A stretch of 63,100 bases of DNA, taken from contig CALXAH010000019.1 in assembly GCA_944386225.1 (NCBI GenBank), forward strand, positions 1-63,100. Reading direction: 5' to 3'. The stretch comes from an uncultured Gemmiger sp. (GTDB lineage: Bacteria > Bacillota > Clostridia > Oscillospirales > Ruminococcaceae). Positions 18,432-26,426 of the stretch are shown here, piece after piece (within the stretch, counting starts at the first letter, position 1; each line of letters opens with the position of its first letter). The position numbers were made by a program, and so were the translations under genes. The notes below the pieces were generated by a model. It ran no database searches. It saw nothing but the letters and a program-made list of their open reading frames with translations, and was not told the DNA's origin.

Positions 18432-19211
18432 ATGAACGCAAACAAACCCTTCAAACCGTACATTCCGGCGGATAAGGTCACGCCGGAAATCACGGCCGTG
18501 TCGGTGGTCATCGGTGTGATCCTGGCCGTGGTGTTCGGCGCGGCAAACGCCTACCTGGGCCTGCGCGTCGGACTGACTGTATCCGCCTCCATCCCGGCGG
18601 CGGTGCTGTCCATGGGCATCATCCGGGTGCTCATGCGCCGCAACTCCATCCTGGAAAGCAACATCGTGCAGACCATCGGCTCCGCCGGCGAATCCCTGGC
18701 GGCCGGCGCCATCTTCACCCTGCCCGCCCTGTTCCTGTGGGCTGCGGAGGGCAAGGGCGATAAGCCCAGCCTGCTGGCCATCACCGTCATCGCGCTGTGC
18801 GGCGGCATCCTGGGCGTGCTGTTCATGGTGCCCCTGCGCAACGCCCTGATCGTGCGCGAGCATGCCACCCTGCCCTATCCGGAAGGCACCGCCTGCGCCG
18901 AAGTGCTGCTGGCGGGTGAGGAGGGCGGCGCGCAGGCCGCGTCGGTCTTTTCCGGCCTGTTCAACCGGGCCGCCCAGAAACTGCTGCATAAACCCCGTGT
19001 TTCCCATATCCATCTGGATGAAATGGGATCCTTTGTCTGGCCCCGCATCGACGGGCAGCATACAGTGGGGCAGCTGGCGGATCTGGCCGCGGCGCAGTTC
19101 GGCCCCAAAGCCGATCCGGTGTATCCCCGCATGGCAAAATACATCCAGATTCTGGCCAGCTATGAGTTCATCACCCTGACGGATCCCGGCACAGAGCCGG
19201 CCGGGCGGTAA
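18432..19211 (+). CDS. Chimera: OPT transporter N-terminus fused in frame to a PqqD-like domain
   Basis: A 259-residue protein. Residues 1-170 match the start of OPT family oligopeptide transporters (FGAANAYLGLRVGLTVSASI, LPYPEGTACAEVLLAGEEGG), with about four membrane helices. A full OPT protein would be some 600 residues or more. Right after VFSGL the sequence changes to a PqqD-like winged-helix domain (KLLHKPRVSHIHLDEMGSFV, then WPRIDGQHTVGQLADLAAAQ and ILASYEFITL). PqqD-like proteins bind precursor peptides or stand alone as small proteins. The simplest history is a deletion between neighbouring OPT and PqqD-like genes. A functional transporter is unlikely. The ATG at 18432 follows AAGGAACG. 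Confidence 0.8.
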   Translation: MNANKPFKPYIPADKVTPEITAVSVVIGVILAVVFGAANAYLGLRVGLTVSASIPAAVLSMGIIRVLMRRNSILESNIVQTIGSAGESLAAGAIFTLPALFLWAAEGKGDKPSLLAITVIALCGGILGVLFMVPLRNALIVREHATLPYPEGTACAEVLLAGEEGGAQAASVFSGLFNRAAQKLLHKPRVSHIHLDEMGSFVWPRIDGQHTVGQLADLAAAQFGPKADPVYPRMAKYIQILASYEFITLTDPGTEPAGR

Positions 19212-19245
19212 ACCGGCCCTTTGCCCCGAAACCGCATATAGCAAA

Positions 19246-19277
19246 ACGCCTGCCCGGCTGCCGGGCGGGCGTTTTTT
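19246..19277 (+). terminator. Terminator after the OPT-PqqD chimera
   Basis: A 12-bp stem with one G-T pair (acgcctgcccgg with ccgggcgggcgt), a three-base loop and six T. Confidence 0.88.
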
Positions 19278-19302
19278 GCTGAAACCGGACGCATGATGAC
19301 AG

Positions 19303-19331
19303 TTGTCACAAAGCGGCCGGTATGGTAAAAT
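19303..19331 (+). promoter_or_regulatory. Promoter of the GGDEF/EAL gene
   Basis: TTGTCA at 19303-19308, 17 bases, TAAAAT at 19326-19331, located about 60 bases before the coding start. Confidence 0.65.
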
Positions 19332-19390
19332 AGGAATGGTTACAAAAATCCGCGGCTTTTTTCGGCCGTATCCCGGGGACGGTGTCAAGG

Positions 19391-22300
19391 ATGAAACATG
19401 AACAAATGGTCCATCGTTATCGCAAGGGAATGTTCCTGGCGCTGTCGATTCTTTGTGTTACCCTGCTGACGTCAGGGGCGCTGTTTCTGTTCAACAACCT
19501 GATCCTGCGCCAGGTTAACGAGCAGCGTACCCGGGAATATCTGGTGGACGTATCCGTGCAGGTGGCATCCCAGATCGACGCGCGGATTTCCCAGTCTATC
19601 GAGAGCCTGAATATCATCCGGGACAGTGCCGTGCTGCTGGGGCCGGAATCCCTGCCGGAGTTTATCGCCCGCAAGGAATCGGTAGCCGGGTTTGACGAAC
19701 TGTGCCTGGCGGAAAATGTGGACGACGCAGAGGCGTGGCTGAGCAGCCGCAGCTCCTCATTGGCCGGGGAGGATATGATCCAGCCCGGCCAGGCCCGGCT
19801 GATCATGTCCCGGGAGCCGGAGCTGGGCATCTACTATGCCGCCGGCGAAACCAGCGACGACCCGGTGCTGCTGGGCGTCAAGAGCGGCAGCCTGCTTACC
19901 AGCATGCTCTCCGGCCAGAGCTTCAACGGCCAGGGCACCTCCCGGGTGGTGACGCGGGACGGTGAACTGCTGGCCGCCGGGGAGGCCAGCGAAATGACCG
20001 GCATCCTGCGGGAAGTATGGGAAAACGGCACGGAACAGGACAAAAGCCAGTTTGCCCAGATGGAAACGGATATGCTCTCGGGCAATGCCGGCGTGGTGAC
20101 GGTGCGCGGCCGGAAGAATGCGGTCATGGTGGCCTATATGCCGCTGACCGTCAATGACTGGTATGTGCTTACCATGATCCCGGCGGATCTGCTCAGCAAG
20201 GATGTTTCCTTCCTGGTGCAGAGCAACCTGTGGCTTACGGTCCTGATTATCGCCATCTTTGGCGGTGTGCTGCTTACGGTGTCGCTGCTGCGCCGCCGCT
20301 ATCAGGCCAGCCTGGAATACATGGCCTTTGTGGATCCGCTGACCGGCGGCATGAGCGATACCCGCTTCCGCAGCGAGGCGGCCCGCCTGCTCAAAAAAAG
20401 CAGCAACTATACCCTGGTATCGGCGGATATGCAGGGATTCAAACTGATCAACAATATCTTCGGCTCCGAGGAGGGCAACCGGACCCTGCAGCACCTGTAC
20501 CGCACCATGCAGAGCTGCCTGCATCCCGGCGAACTGCTTACCCGCGCGTCCGCCGACCTGTTTTATATGCTGCTGGAAGGCCAGAACCGGGAGGAGATCG
20601 AACGCCGCCTGCGGGAGATTTACCGGAGGGTCAACGCCTTCAACCAGGGCCGGGAAGACCCCTATTATCTGGAGCTGCGCTTCGGCGCGGAGATGGCGGC
20701 CCCGGGCAGCCAGGATGTGGCGGCCATGCAGGAGCGCAGCAGCACCGCCCGCAAAACCGGCGCGGCGACGGAGGGCGGCTGTACCTTTTACGATGCGGAA
20801 TGGCAGCGTACCCAGCTGCGTGAAAAGGAACTGGTCAACCGGCTGGACGCATCGCTGCAGGCCGGGGACTTCCGGGTGTATTTCCAGCCCAAGGTGCGCC
20901 TGGAAGACCGGCGCGTAGCCGGGGCAGAGGCGCTGATCCGCTGGCAGCATCCCACCAAGGGGATGCTGTCGCCCGCGGTGTTTGTACCGGTGTTTGAAAA
21001 GTACCGGATGATTACCCGGCTGGATCAATTTATCTTTGAACAGGTCTGCAGCCTGCTGGCACGCTGGAAGGATGAGGGCCGGGAACTGTGTACCATCTCG
21101 GTGAATCTGTCCCGGCAGAATCTGGAGATTCCGGATTTTCTGGAACGCTGCCGCCGTATCCGGGACCGGTACCGGGTGGACCGGGGCCTTATCGAGTTTG
21201 AACTGACCGAGACCATCCTGCTGAATGACCCGGACGGGGTGCGCCAGCTGATCGACCGGATGCACGAGGCCGGATTCAGCTGCTCGCTGGATGATTTCGG
21301 TTCCGGGTATTCCTCGCTGGGGATGCTCAACCAGCTGAACGTGGACACCATCAAGCTGGATCGCAGCTTCTTTGTGGGGGCCAACGACTCCAACCGGGGC
21401 CGCTGCGTGGTGGAATCCATCCTGAAGATGGCGGGCAAGCTGCACATCACCACCGTGGCCGAAGGGGTGGACAACCTGCAGCAGGCCCGGCATCTGCGCC
21501 GCTCCGCCTGCGACATTGTGCAGGGCTATGTGTTCTTCCGCCCTATGCCGGTGGAAGAGTTTGAACAGGAGGCCTGGCAGGATGGCCGGCTGCGCTGTGT
21601 GGATACCAAAGGTGCGCTGCTGGTTCCCCGCGCGCAGGGCGGCAGTTCCCGGCCAGCCAGCATTGTCACCTTCCTGTACCGGCCGCAGTCCGGCAGCATC
21701 CGGTTTTCGGATGCGTTCTCCCCGGTAATGGAGGGGGTCGCCGAGTACCCGGACGCCGCCGGGTTCCTGCGCGGATCGGGAGTCCTGAACGAAAACGACG
21801 AAGAGGAATTCTTCGATATGCTGGGCCGCTGTGCCCGGAAGGAGGTGCCCTGGGCGGAAGGGGCGCTTCGGTTCTGCGTGTCCGACGGCCGGTATGAATG
21901 GATGGAGGTCCACGTGCACCGGGAAGACGGGCCGGACGGGCCGGTGATCCGGGGCGTGCTGGTGAATACCGGCAGCTGGCGCAGCGAGGTGGCCCGCTGG
22001 AAAGAGCAGGCCAACCGGGACGGTCTGACCGGCCTGTACAACCGCACCTATTTTGCGAGCCATGTGCGCCGCCAGCTGGCCGAAGGGCAGCTGGTCTGCG
22101 GCGCGCTGGTGTTTATCGATGTGGACGATTTCAAAAAGGCCAACGATACCCTGGGCCATATGGTGGGGGACGACATCCTGCGCTGCATTGCCCAGCGGAT
22201 TCTGGGCGTGTTCCGCCACTCGGACGTGGTGGCCCGCTACGGCGGGGACGAGTTTGTGGTCTTTGTCTCCAACATGACCCGGGATGTGCTGGAAAACCGG

Positions 22301-22540
22301 CTGGACCGGCTCTGCACCATGTTCCGCAACCCCTACCGCAACGGGGAGATCCGCTACCAGATCATGGGCAGCATCGGCGCGTCTTTGTATCCGGCCGACG
22401 GGGAGGATTACGACACCCTGCTGGCCAACGCCGACGCGGCCCTCTACGAAGCCAAGCGGCGGGGCAAGAACCAGTACCGGGTCTTCCGGGTGACCGACCC
22501 GCAGGGCGGTACGCTGGAACACCCGCCCGCCGAACCCTGA
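19391..22540 (+). CDS. Membrane c-di-GMP protein with two GGDEF domains and an EAL domain
   Basis: A 1049-residue protein. Order: membrane helix (about residues 13-33), an extracytoplasmic sensor region of Cache type, second helix (279-300), a degenerate GGDEF domain (DPLTGGMSDTRFRSEA; the signature site reads RASADLFY), an EAL domain with EALIRW near 512 and DDFGSGYSSL near 634, a PAS-like region (about 750-860) and a C-terminal GGDEF domain with intact RYGGDEFVVF near 950. EAL hydrolyses c-di-GMP and GGDEF makes it, so both activities are possible. The unusual order puts the active cyclase last. The ATG at 19391 fits GGGGACGG eight bases upstream better than an in-frame GTG at 19382. Confidence 0.9.
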   Translation: MKHEQMVHRYRKGMFLALSILCVTLLTSGALFLFNNLILRQVNEQRTREYLVDVSVQVASQIDARISQSIESLNIIRDSAVLLGPESLPEFIARKESVAGFDELCLAENVDDAEAWLSSRSSSLAGEDMIQPGQARLIMSREPELGIYYAAGETSDDPVLLGVKSGSLLTSMLSGQSFNGQGTSRVVTRDGELLAAGEASEMTGILREVWENGTEQDKSQFAQMETDMLSGNAGVVTVRGRKNAVMVAYMPLTVNDWYVLTMIPADLLSKDVSFLVQSNLWLTVLIIAIFGGVLLTVSLLRRRYQASLEYMAFVDPLTGGMSDTRFRSEAARLLKKSSNYTLVSADMQGFKLINNIFGSEEGNRTLQHLYRTMQSCLHPGELLTRASADLFYMLLEGQNREEIERRLREIYRRVNAFNQGREDPYYLELRFGAEMAAPGSQDVAAMQERSSTARKTGAATEGGCTFYDAEWQRTQLREKELVNRLDASLQAGDFRVYFQPKVRLEDRRVAGAEALIRWQHPTKGMLSPAVFVPVFEKYRMITRLDQFIFEQVCSLLARWKDEGRELCTISVNLSRQNLEIPDFLERCRRIRDRYRVDRGLIEFELTETILLNDPDGVRQLIDRMHEAGFSCSLDDFGSGYSSLGMLNQLNVDTIKLDRSFFVGANDSNRGRCVVESILKMAGKLHITTVAEGVDNLQQARHLRRSACDIVQGYVFFRPMPVEEFEQEAWQDGRLRCVDTKGALLVPRAQGGSSRPASIVTFLYRPQSGSIRFSDAFSPVMEGVAEYPDAAGFLRGSGVLNENDEEEFFDMLGRCARKEVPWAEGALRFCVSDGRYEWMEVHVHREDGPDGPVIRGVLVNTGSWRSEVARWKEQANRDGLTGLYNRTYFASHVRRQLAEGQLVCGALVFIDVDDFKKANDTLGHMVGDDILRCIAQRILGVFRHSDVVARYGGDEFVVFVSNMTRDVLENRLDRLCTMFRNPYRNGEIRYQIMGSIGASLYPADGEDYDTLLANADAALYEAKRRGKNQYRVFRVTDPQGGTLEHPPAEP

Positions 22541-22545
22541 CCCAC

Positions 22546-22576
22546 GGGCCCGCCGGCAATCCGTGCCGGCGGGCCC
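22546..22576 (+). terminator. Hairpin after the GGDEF/EAL gene
   Basis: A perfect 13-bp GC-rich stem (gggcccgccggca with tgccggcgggccc) without a good T tract. It is either a weak terminator or an RNA-stabilising 3' structure. Confidence 0.6.
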
Positions 22577-22587
22577 TCCGTCTGCCC

Positions 22588-22616
22588 TTTACTTTTGCGG
22601 GGATCTTTCCTATAAT
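22588..22616 (+). promoter_or_regulatory. Promoter of the transglutaminase-like lipoprotein
   Basis: TTTACT, 17 bases, TATAAT at 22611-22616, about 58 bases before the start codon. Confidence 0.65.
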
Positions 22617-22673
22617 GAAATGAATAACGACAGGCGGGCGGTCCGCGCCACGCCGGGCAAAGGAGGGATCGGA

Positions 22674-23627
22674 ATGCGGCGCAGATGGATCGCCGGGCTG
22701 CTGGCGGCGTGCATATTGCTGGCGGGCTGCGGTTCCGGTTCCGGCCCGGGCCAGAACAATGCGCCCGCGGATTCCCGGCCCTCGGGCAGCAGCCTGAGCG
22801 AAGAGGATACCCCCGCCGCCGGCTACCAGCCCCCGCCCATGGCGGACGCCGCCTTTGACCCGGCGGCCGCTACCGGCGGCAGCGACTGCCTGCTGGATAC
22901 CAGCCACCTGAGCGAAGGTTATGTGGCCGTGAGCGCCCAGAGCGCCAAGCGGCTGAAGTTCCAGGTGGTGTTCGGGGATGTGAAGTACAACTACGACCTG
23001 CCCGGGGACGGCACCCCCATCGTCTGCCCGCTGCAGAGCGGCAGCGGCAGCTATATCTTCCGGGTGATGGAGAACGTGGCCGATACCCAGTACACCGAAA
23101 AGTACGCCCGCACCGAACAGGTGCAGCTGGCCAGCGAATTTGAGCCTTTTCTGCGGCCCAGCTGCTATGTGCACTACGCCGCCGATGACGACTGCGTGGC
23201 GCTGGCGGGCGAACTGGCCGCCTCGGCGGAAAACGAGGCCGGGGCGGTGGCCGCTGTATACGAATATATTGTAGAGCATGTCCGGTACGATACCCCCAAG
23301 GCGGAGAGTATCGGCACCGGTTATCTGTCCGACGCGGATGAAACGCTGGCCACCGGCAAGGGCATCTGCATCGACTATGCGGTGCTGGCGGCGGCGATGC
23401 TGCGCAGTCAGGGGATTCCCACCAAGGTGATCACCGGCTATGTGGCCCCCAACGATCTGTACCACGCCTGGAACATGATCTGGCTGAAGGAAACCGGCTG
23501 GATCACCGTCAAGATCGAGGTGGACAGGGAAACCTGGACGCGGGTGGATCTGACCTTTGCGGCGGGCGGCGCCAGCAGCGAGTTCATCGGGGACGGCAGC
23601 AACTACCGGGATTACAAGACCTACTGA
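22674..23627 (+). CDS. Lipoprotein with transglutaminase-like domain
   Basis: A 317-residue lipoprotein. The ATG at 22674 follows AAAGGAGG; the signal ends in the lipobox LLAGC. The C-terminal half is a transglutaminase/papain-like domain with the Cys in GKGICIDYAVLAAAML, the His in LYHAWNMIW and an Asp in RVDLTFAAG. Proteins like this hydrolyse or cross-link amide bonds, or simply bind peptides, at the cell surface. The N-terminal part (residues 60-170) contains a carbohydrate/adhesion-like beta segment I cannot name. It sits 48 bases upstream of gspF and probably shares the promoter of the pilus-like operon. Confidence 0.85.
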   Translation: MRRRWIAGLLAACILLAGCGSGSGPGQNNAPADSRPSGSSLSEEDTPAAGYQPPPMADAAFDPAAATGGSDCLLDTSHLSEGYVAVSAQSAKRLKFQVVFGDVKYNYDLPGDGTPIVCPLQSGSGSYIFRVMENVADTQYTEKYARTEQVQLASEFEPFLRPSCYVHYAADDDCVALAGELAASAENEAGAVAAVYEYIVEHVRYDTPKAESIGTGYLSDADETLATGKGICIDYAVLAAAMLRSQGIPTKVITGYVAPNDLYHAWNMIWLKETGWITVKIEVDRETWTRVDLTFAAGGASSEFIGDGSNYRDYKTY

Positions 23628-23675
23628 CGGCGGGCCCGCGCCCGCCGTGCAGGATACAGGAAAGGAAGAGGCATC

Positions 23676-24719
23676 ATGGCGAAACAGGAACTTGGCGCGC
23701 TGGCAGTCAGCGCCCTGTGCGAAAATCTGGCCCTGCTGCTGGGGGCAGGCATCCAGCCGGACGAGGCCGCCGGCCTGCTGTGTGAGGACAGCGAGAACGG
23801 CCTGTTCAAACAGACGGCCCAAACCCTGTACAAGGCCCTTCTGCTGGGGGACAGCCTGTCCGCCGCGATGGAAAAAACCGGCGTGATGCCTGCCTATGCG
23901 GTGCGGATGATCGCCGCCGGTGAAAAGGCCGGCCGTACCGAGGCGGTGCTGAACAGCCTGGCCCGGTACTATGCCTCCCAGGCGCGGCTGCAGAAAAAGC
24001 TGCGCAGCGCGGTGGTGTACCCGGCGGTGCTGCTGGGTCTGATGGCGGCCATTCTGGCGGTGCTGGTGATCCGGGTGCTGCCGGTGTTCCAGGGTGTGTA
24101 CGAAGGGCTGGTGGGGGATCTGTCCACCAGCAGTTACGGCTATATCCGGCTGGCCTACTGGGTGGGCGGCGCGGCGCTGGCCGTTACCCTGGTGCTGGCG
24201 GTGCTGGTGGCGGCGGGCGCGGTGCTCAGCCGCCGTGCCGCGGGCCGCGCGGTGCTCAGCCGGGTGTTCCAGCGACTGCCCTTTACCGCCCCGGCCAGCC
24301 GAAAACTGGCGGTGGCCCGTCTGGCGGGCGCGCTGGATATCTTCATTGCCAGCGGCCTGGATACGGATACCGCCATGGAGGCCGCCGAGGGCATGGTGGA
24401 TCATGAGCAGCTGCACAAGGGCATTGCCGCCGCCCGGGCCCAGATGGCCGCGGGGGTTGGCCTCGGCACGGCGGTGCACGACCAGAAACTGTTCGAGCCG
24501 CTCTACGCCCGGATGCTGCTCAGCGGCGAGCGCAGCGGCAAAACCGAGCCGGTGCTGGCCCGCCTGACCGAACTGTTCACCCAGGACGCGGACGACGAGA
24601 TGAACCGGGTGGTGGACCGGGTGGAACCGGCGCTGGCGGCCTTCCTCACCGTGGCGGTGGGGGTCACCCTGCTGTCGGTGATGCTGCCGCTGATCGGCAT
24701 TCTGGGCACCGTAGGATAA
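23676..24719 (+). CDS. Type II secretion/type IV pilus inner membrane platform protein GspF/PilC
   Basis: A 347-residue protein with the two repeated T2SSF domains of GspF/PilC (about residues 12-130 and 205-330) separated by membrane helices near 117-138 and 165-190, and a last helix near 320-345. Typical stretches are LGAGIQPDEAAGLL, LLLGDSLSAAMEKTGVMP, GEKAGRTEAVLNSLARYY, and in the second half GERSGKTEPVLARLTELF. It would anchor the cytoplasmic ATPase and guide pseudopilin assembly. It is followed by four pseudopilin-like genes and a PilT-like ATPase in tight array. Confidence 0.9.
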   Translation: MAKQELGALAVSALCENLALLLGAGIQPDEAAGLLCEDSENGLFKQTAQTLYKALLLGDSLSAAMEKTGVMPAYAVRMIAAGEKAGRTEAVLNSLARYYASQARLQKKLRSAVVYPAVLLGLMAAILAVLVIRVLPVFQGVYEGLVGDLSTSSYGYIRLAYWVGGAALAVTLVLAVLVAAGAVLSRRAAGRAVLSRVFQRLPFTAPASRKLAVARLAGALDIFIASGLDTDTAMEAAEGMVDHEQLHKGIAAARAQMAAGVGLGTAVHDQKLFEPLYARMLLSGERSGKTEPVLARLTELFTQDADDEMNRVVDRVEPALAAFLTVAVGVTLLSVMLPLIGILGTVG

Positions 24720-24731
24720 GGGGGCGCGGGG

Positions 24732-25058
24732 ATGTACCACGACAAACCGTTTCTGTCCCGCCTGCGGCTGTTCCGCCGGGTGCTGCTGGTTGCGCTGGCG
24801 GCGGTGCTGGCGGCGGTGGGCTGCGCCTGGGGCGCCGGACACATCGGCGCCGATCTGTCCGGCCAGGGGGCCGACGCGCTGAAAAGCGCCGTGCTGCGCA
24901 GCGCCGTCCAGTGCTACGCGGTGGAGGGCTATTACCCCGAAAGCCTGGACTACCTGACCGACCACTACGGCCTGCGGATCAACCACGACCGCTACATCGT
25001 GGTGTATGAGGCGTTTGCCTCCAACCTGCCGCCGCAGGTCACCGTTCTGTTGAAATAA
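24732..25058 (+). CDS. Small membrane protein, pseudopilin-like (possible GspG/GspH role)
   Basis: A 108-residue protein with one N-terminal membrane helix (VLLVALAAVLAAVGCAWGAG). After the helix comes a sequence resembling the alpha-spine and first loop of major pseudopilins (LKSAVLRSAVQCYAVEGYYP, then ESLDYLTDHYGL), similar in spacing to GspG proteins where a helix is followed by a YP turn. There is no canonical prepilin peptidase site (G before FTLIE). It follows gspF by 12 bases. Assignment as a structural pseudopilin is inference. Confidence 0.65.
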   Translation: MYHDKPFLSRLRLFRRVLLVALAAVLAAVGCAWGAGHIGADLSGQGADALKSAVLRSAVQCYAVEGYYPESLDYLTDHYGLRINHDRYIVVYEAFASNLPPQVTVLLK

Positions 25059-25098
25059 CCGGCCTGCAAAGCCGGAACCGAGAAAGGAGGGCATCCCC

Positions 25099-25566
25099 AT
25101 GCAACGATCTGCCGACCGGGCAACCCCGGCCTTTTCCCTGGCGCTGTTCGCGCTGATGCTGGGGTGTATCCTCTGGCTTACCACTCTGGGGGCCGGGCTG
25201 TACGGCCGCCTGGCGGCCAGCCGCAGCGCCAACGACCAGGTGCGGGCCACCCTGGGCTATCTGGTCACCCGCGTGCGCTCCAGCGACGCCGCCGGCGCGG
25301 TGCGGGTGGAGGAAGGCCCCGAAGGGGATATGCTGATCCTGGCCGACCGGGACAGCGGTTATGAAACCCGGATCTACCTGTACGACGGCTGGCTGATGGA
25401 GCAGCTCTGCGCCGCCGGGGCCGACACCGATCCCGCCGCCGCCCAGCAGGTGGCCCAGGCGGATAGCTTTTCGGTCCAGTGGGCGCGCTCGGCGCTGCTG
25501 CGGCTGACGGTGGACGGGAAAACAGCCGACGCGGCGCTGCGCAGCGCCGGAGGAGGTGCCGTATGA
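25099..25566 (+). CDS. DUF4860-like protein, GspJ-type pseudopilin candidate
   Basis: A 155-residue protein with an N-terminal helix (AFSLALFALMLGCILWLTTL) and a C-terminal beta domain. The region after the helix (QVRATLGYLVTRVRSSDAAG, then ETRIYLYDGWLMEQL) is what is seen in minor pseudopilins of the GspJ kind and in DUF4860 proteins of clostridial pilus clusters. The position where pseudopilins carry Glu5 is Leu here, so processing may differ. It overlaps the next gene by four bases (ATGA at 25563). RBS AAAGGAGGG is strong. Confidence 0.7.
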   Translation: MQRSADRATPAFSLALFALMLGCILWLTTLGAGLYGRLAASRSANDQVRATLGYLVTRVRSSDAAGAVRVEEGPEGDMLILADRDSGYETRIYLYDGWLMEQLCAAGADTDPAAAQQVAQADSFSVQWARSALLRLTVDGKTADAALRSAGGGAV

Positions 25567-25961
25567 CCCGACGCCGATCCACGGCATTCTATGTGGAATG
25601 CCTGCTGCTGACCGTATTTCTGCTGGCGCTCACCGCGGTGCTGGCCCAGTTTTTCAGCGCCGCCCGCACCCAGGCACTGGAGGCCCGCCGCCTGACCGAC
25701 GCCCAGCGTCTGGCCCAGGACATCAGTGAGGAATGGTACGCCGCTTCGGATGAAACGGATTTCTGCCAGATGGCCGGGGTGGATGGTGACGGCGGGGAAG
25801 TGACCCGCACCGGCCCCAGCGGCGAGGACTACCTGCTGCGGCTGTACACCATCCAGGAACCGGAGACCTGTGGCCGAACCGTGACCCTGTATCTGGAGGT
25901 GCTTACCGAAGGGCGGGAAAGCGTGTGCAGCCTGGAATTTGTTCGCTATTGGCCGGACTGA
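25563..25961 (+). CDS. Prepilin-like protein, GspI-type pseudopilin candidate
   Basis: A 132-residue protein with a class III signal-like start: a short basic leader MTRRRSTA, then FYVECLLLTVFLLALTAVLA with Glu at position 5 after the presumed cleavage site. The segment AQRLAQDISEEWYAAS after the helix resembles GspI proteins. The start is the ATG at 25563, coupled to the stop of the preceding gene. The cleavage site would have Ala rather than Gly at -1, which is tolerated in some pilins. Confidence 0.7.
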   Translation: MTRRRSTAFYVECLLLTVFLLALTAVLAQFFSAARTQALEARRLTDAQRLAQDISEEWYAASDETDFCQMAGVDGDGGEVTRTGPSGEDYLLRLYTIQEPETCGRTVTLYLEVLTEGRESVCSLEFVRYWPD

Positions 25962-25985
25962 CCGGCCGGAAAGGAGTGGCCCCGG

Positions 25986-26402
25986 ATGCGGCAGAGAGAA
26001 CACACCCATATGCCGGTGCGCTCCGGCGCGCTGACGCTGCTGATCACCGTGGTGGCGGTCTGCCTGGCGGTGCTGGCGGTGCTGGCGTTTTCCACCGCCC
26101 GGGCCGACCGGGCGCTGGCCCAGCGGGCGCTGGACCGGTTTGCACTGGACGCTGCCTGTGAAAACACGGCCTGGCGCTGGCTGGCCGAAGCGGATGAAGC
26201 CCTGACAGCGGGCACGGAACTGCCCGGCCAGGTGGATACGGATACGCCCGGCTATATCCAGACCGTGATCGAGGGGGAGGAGGGCCGCCGCCTGACCGTG
26301 CGCCTGGTCCTGACCGAAGACGGCTGCCGGATCGATACCTGGAAACTGAGCCAGAGCTGGCAGGCGGACGAAAGCCTGGATTTGTGGGACGGCAGTTTCT
26401 GA
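25986..26402 (+). CDS. Small membrane protein, GspK/PilX-like
   Basis: A 138-residue protein with one N-terminal helix (ALTLLITVVAVCLAVLAVLA) preceded by a basic leader, then a helical stretch with small residues (QRALDRFALDAACENTAWRW) and a beta-rich C-terminus. The layout and position suggest a minor pseudopilin of the PilX/GspK group, although much shorter than full GspK. It lies between the GspI-like gene and pilT with short gaps and good RBSs (AAAGGAGTG). Confidence 0.6.
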   Translation: MRQREHTHMPVRSGALTLLITVVAVCLAVLAVLAFSTARADRALAQRALDRFALDAACENTAWRWLAEADEALTAGTELPGQVDTDTPGYIQTVIEGEEGRRLTVRLVLTEDGCRIDTWKLSQSWQADESLDLWDGSF

Positions 26403-26426
26403 TACAGACGGGGGAGGAAACAGACT

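Noticed and set aside
19757-22522. A 921-codon minus-strand frame opposite the GGDEF/EAL gene
   Set aside because: Shadow of the real gene; composition is biased (Pro, His, Gln, Gly) and there is no RBS or domain.
22362-25250. A 962-codon minus-strand frame spanning three plus-strand genes
   Set aside because: It crosses gene boundaries antisense to the lipoprotein, GspF and a pseudopilin-like gene; no motif.
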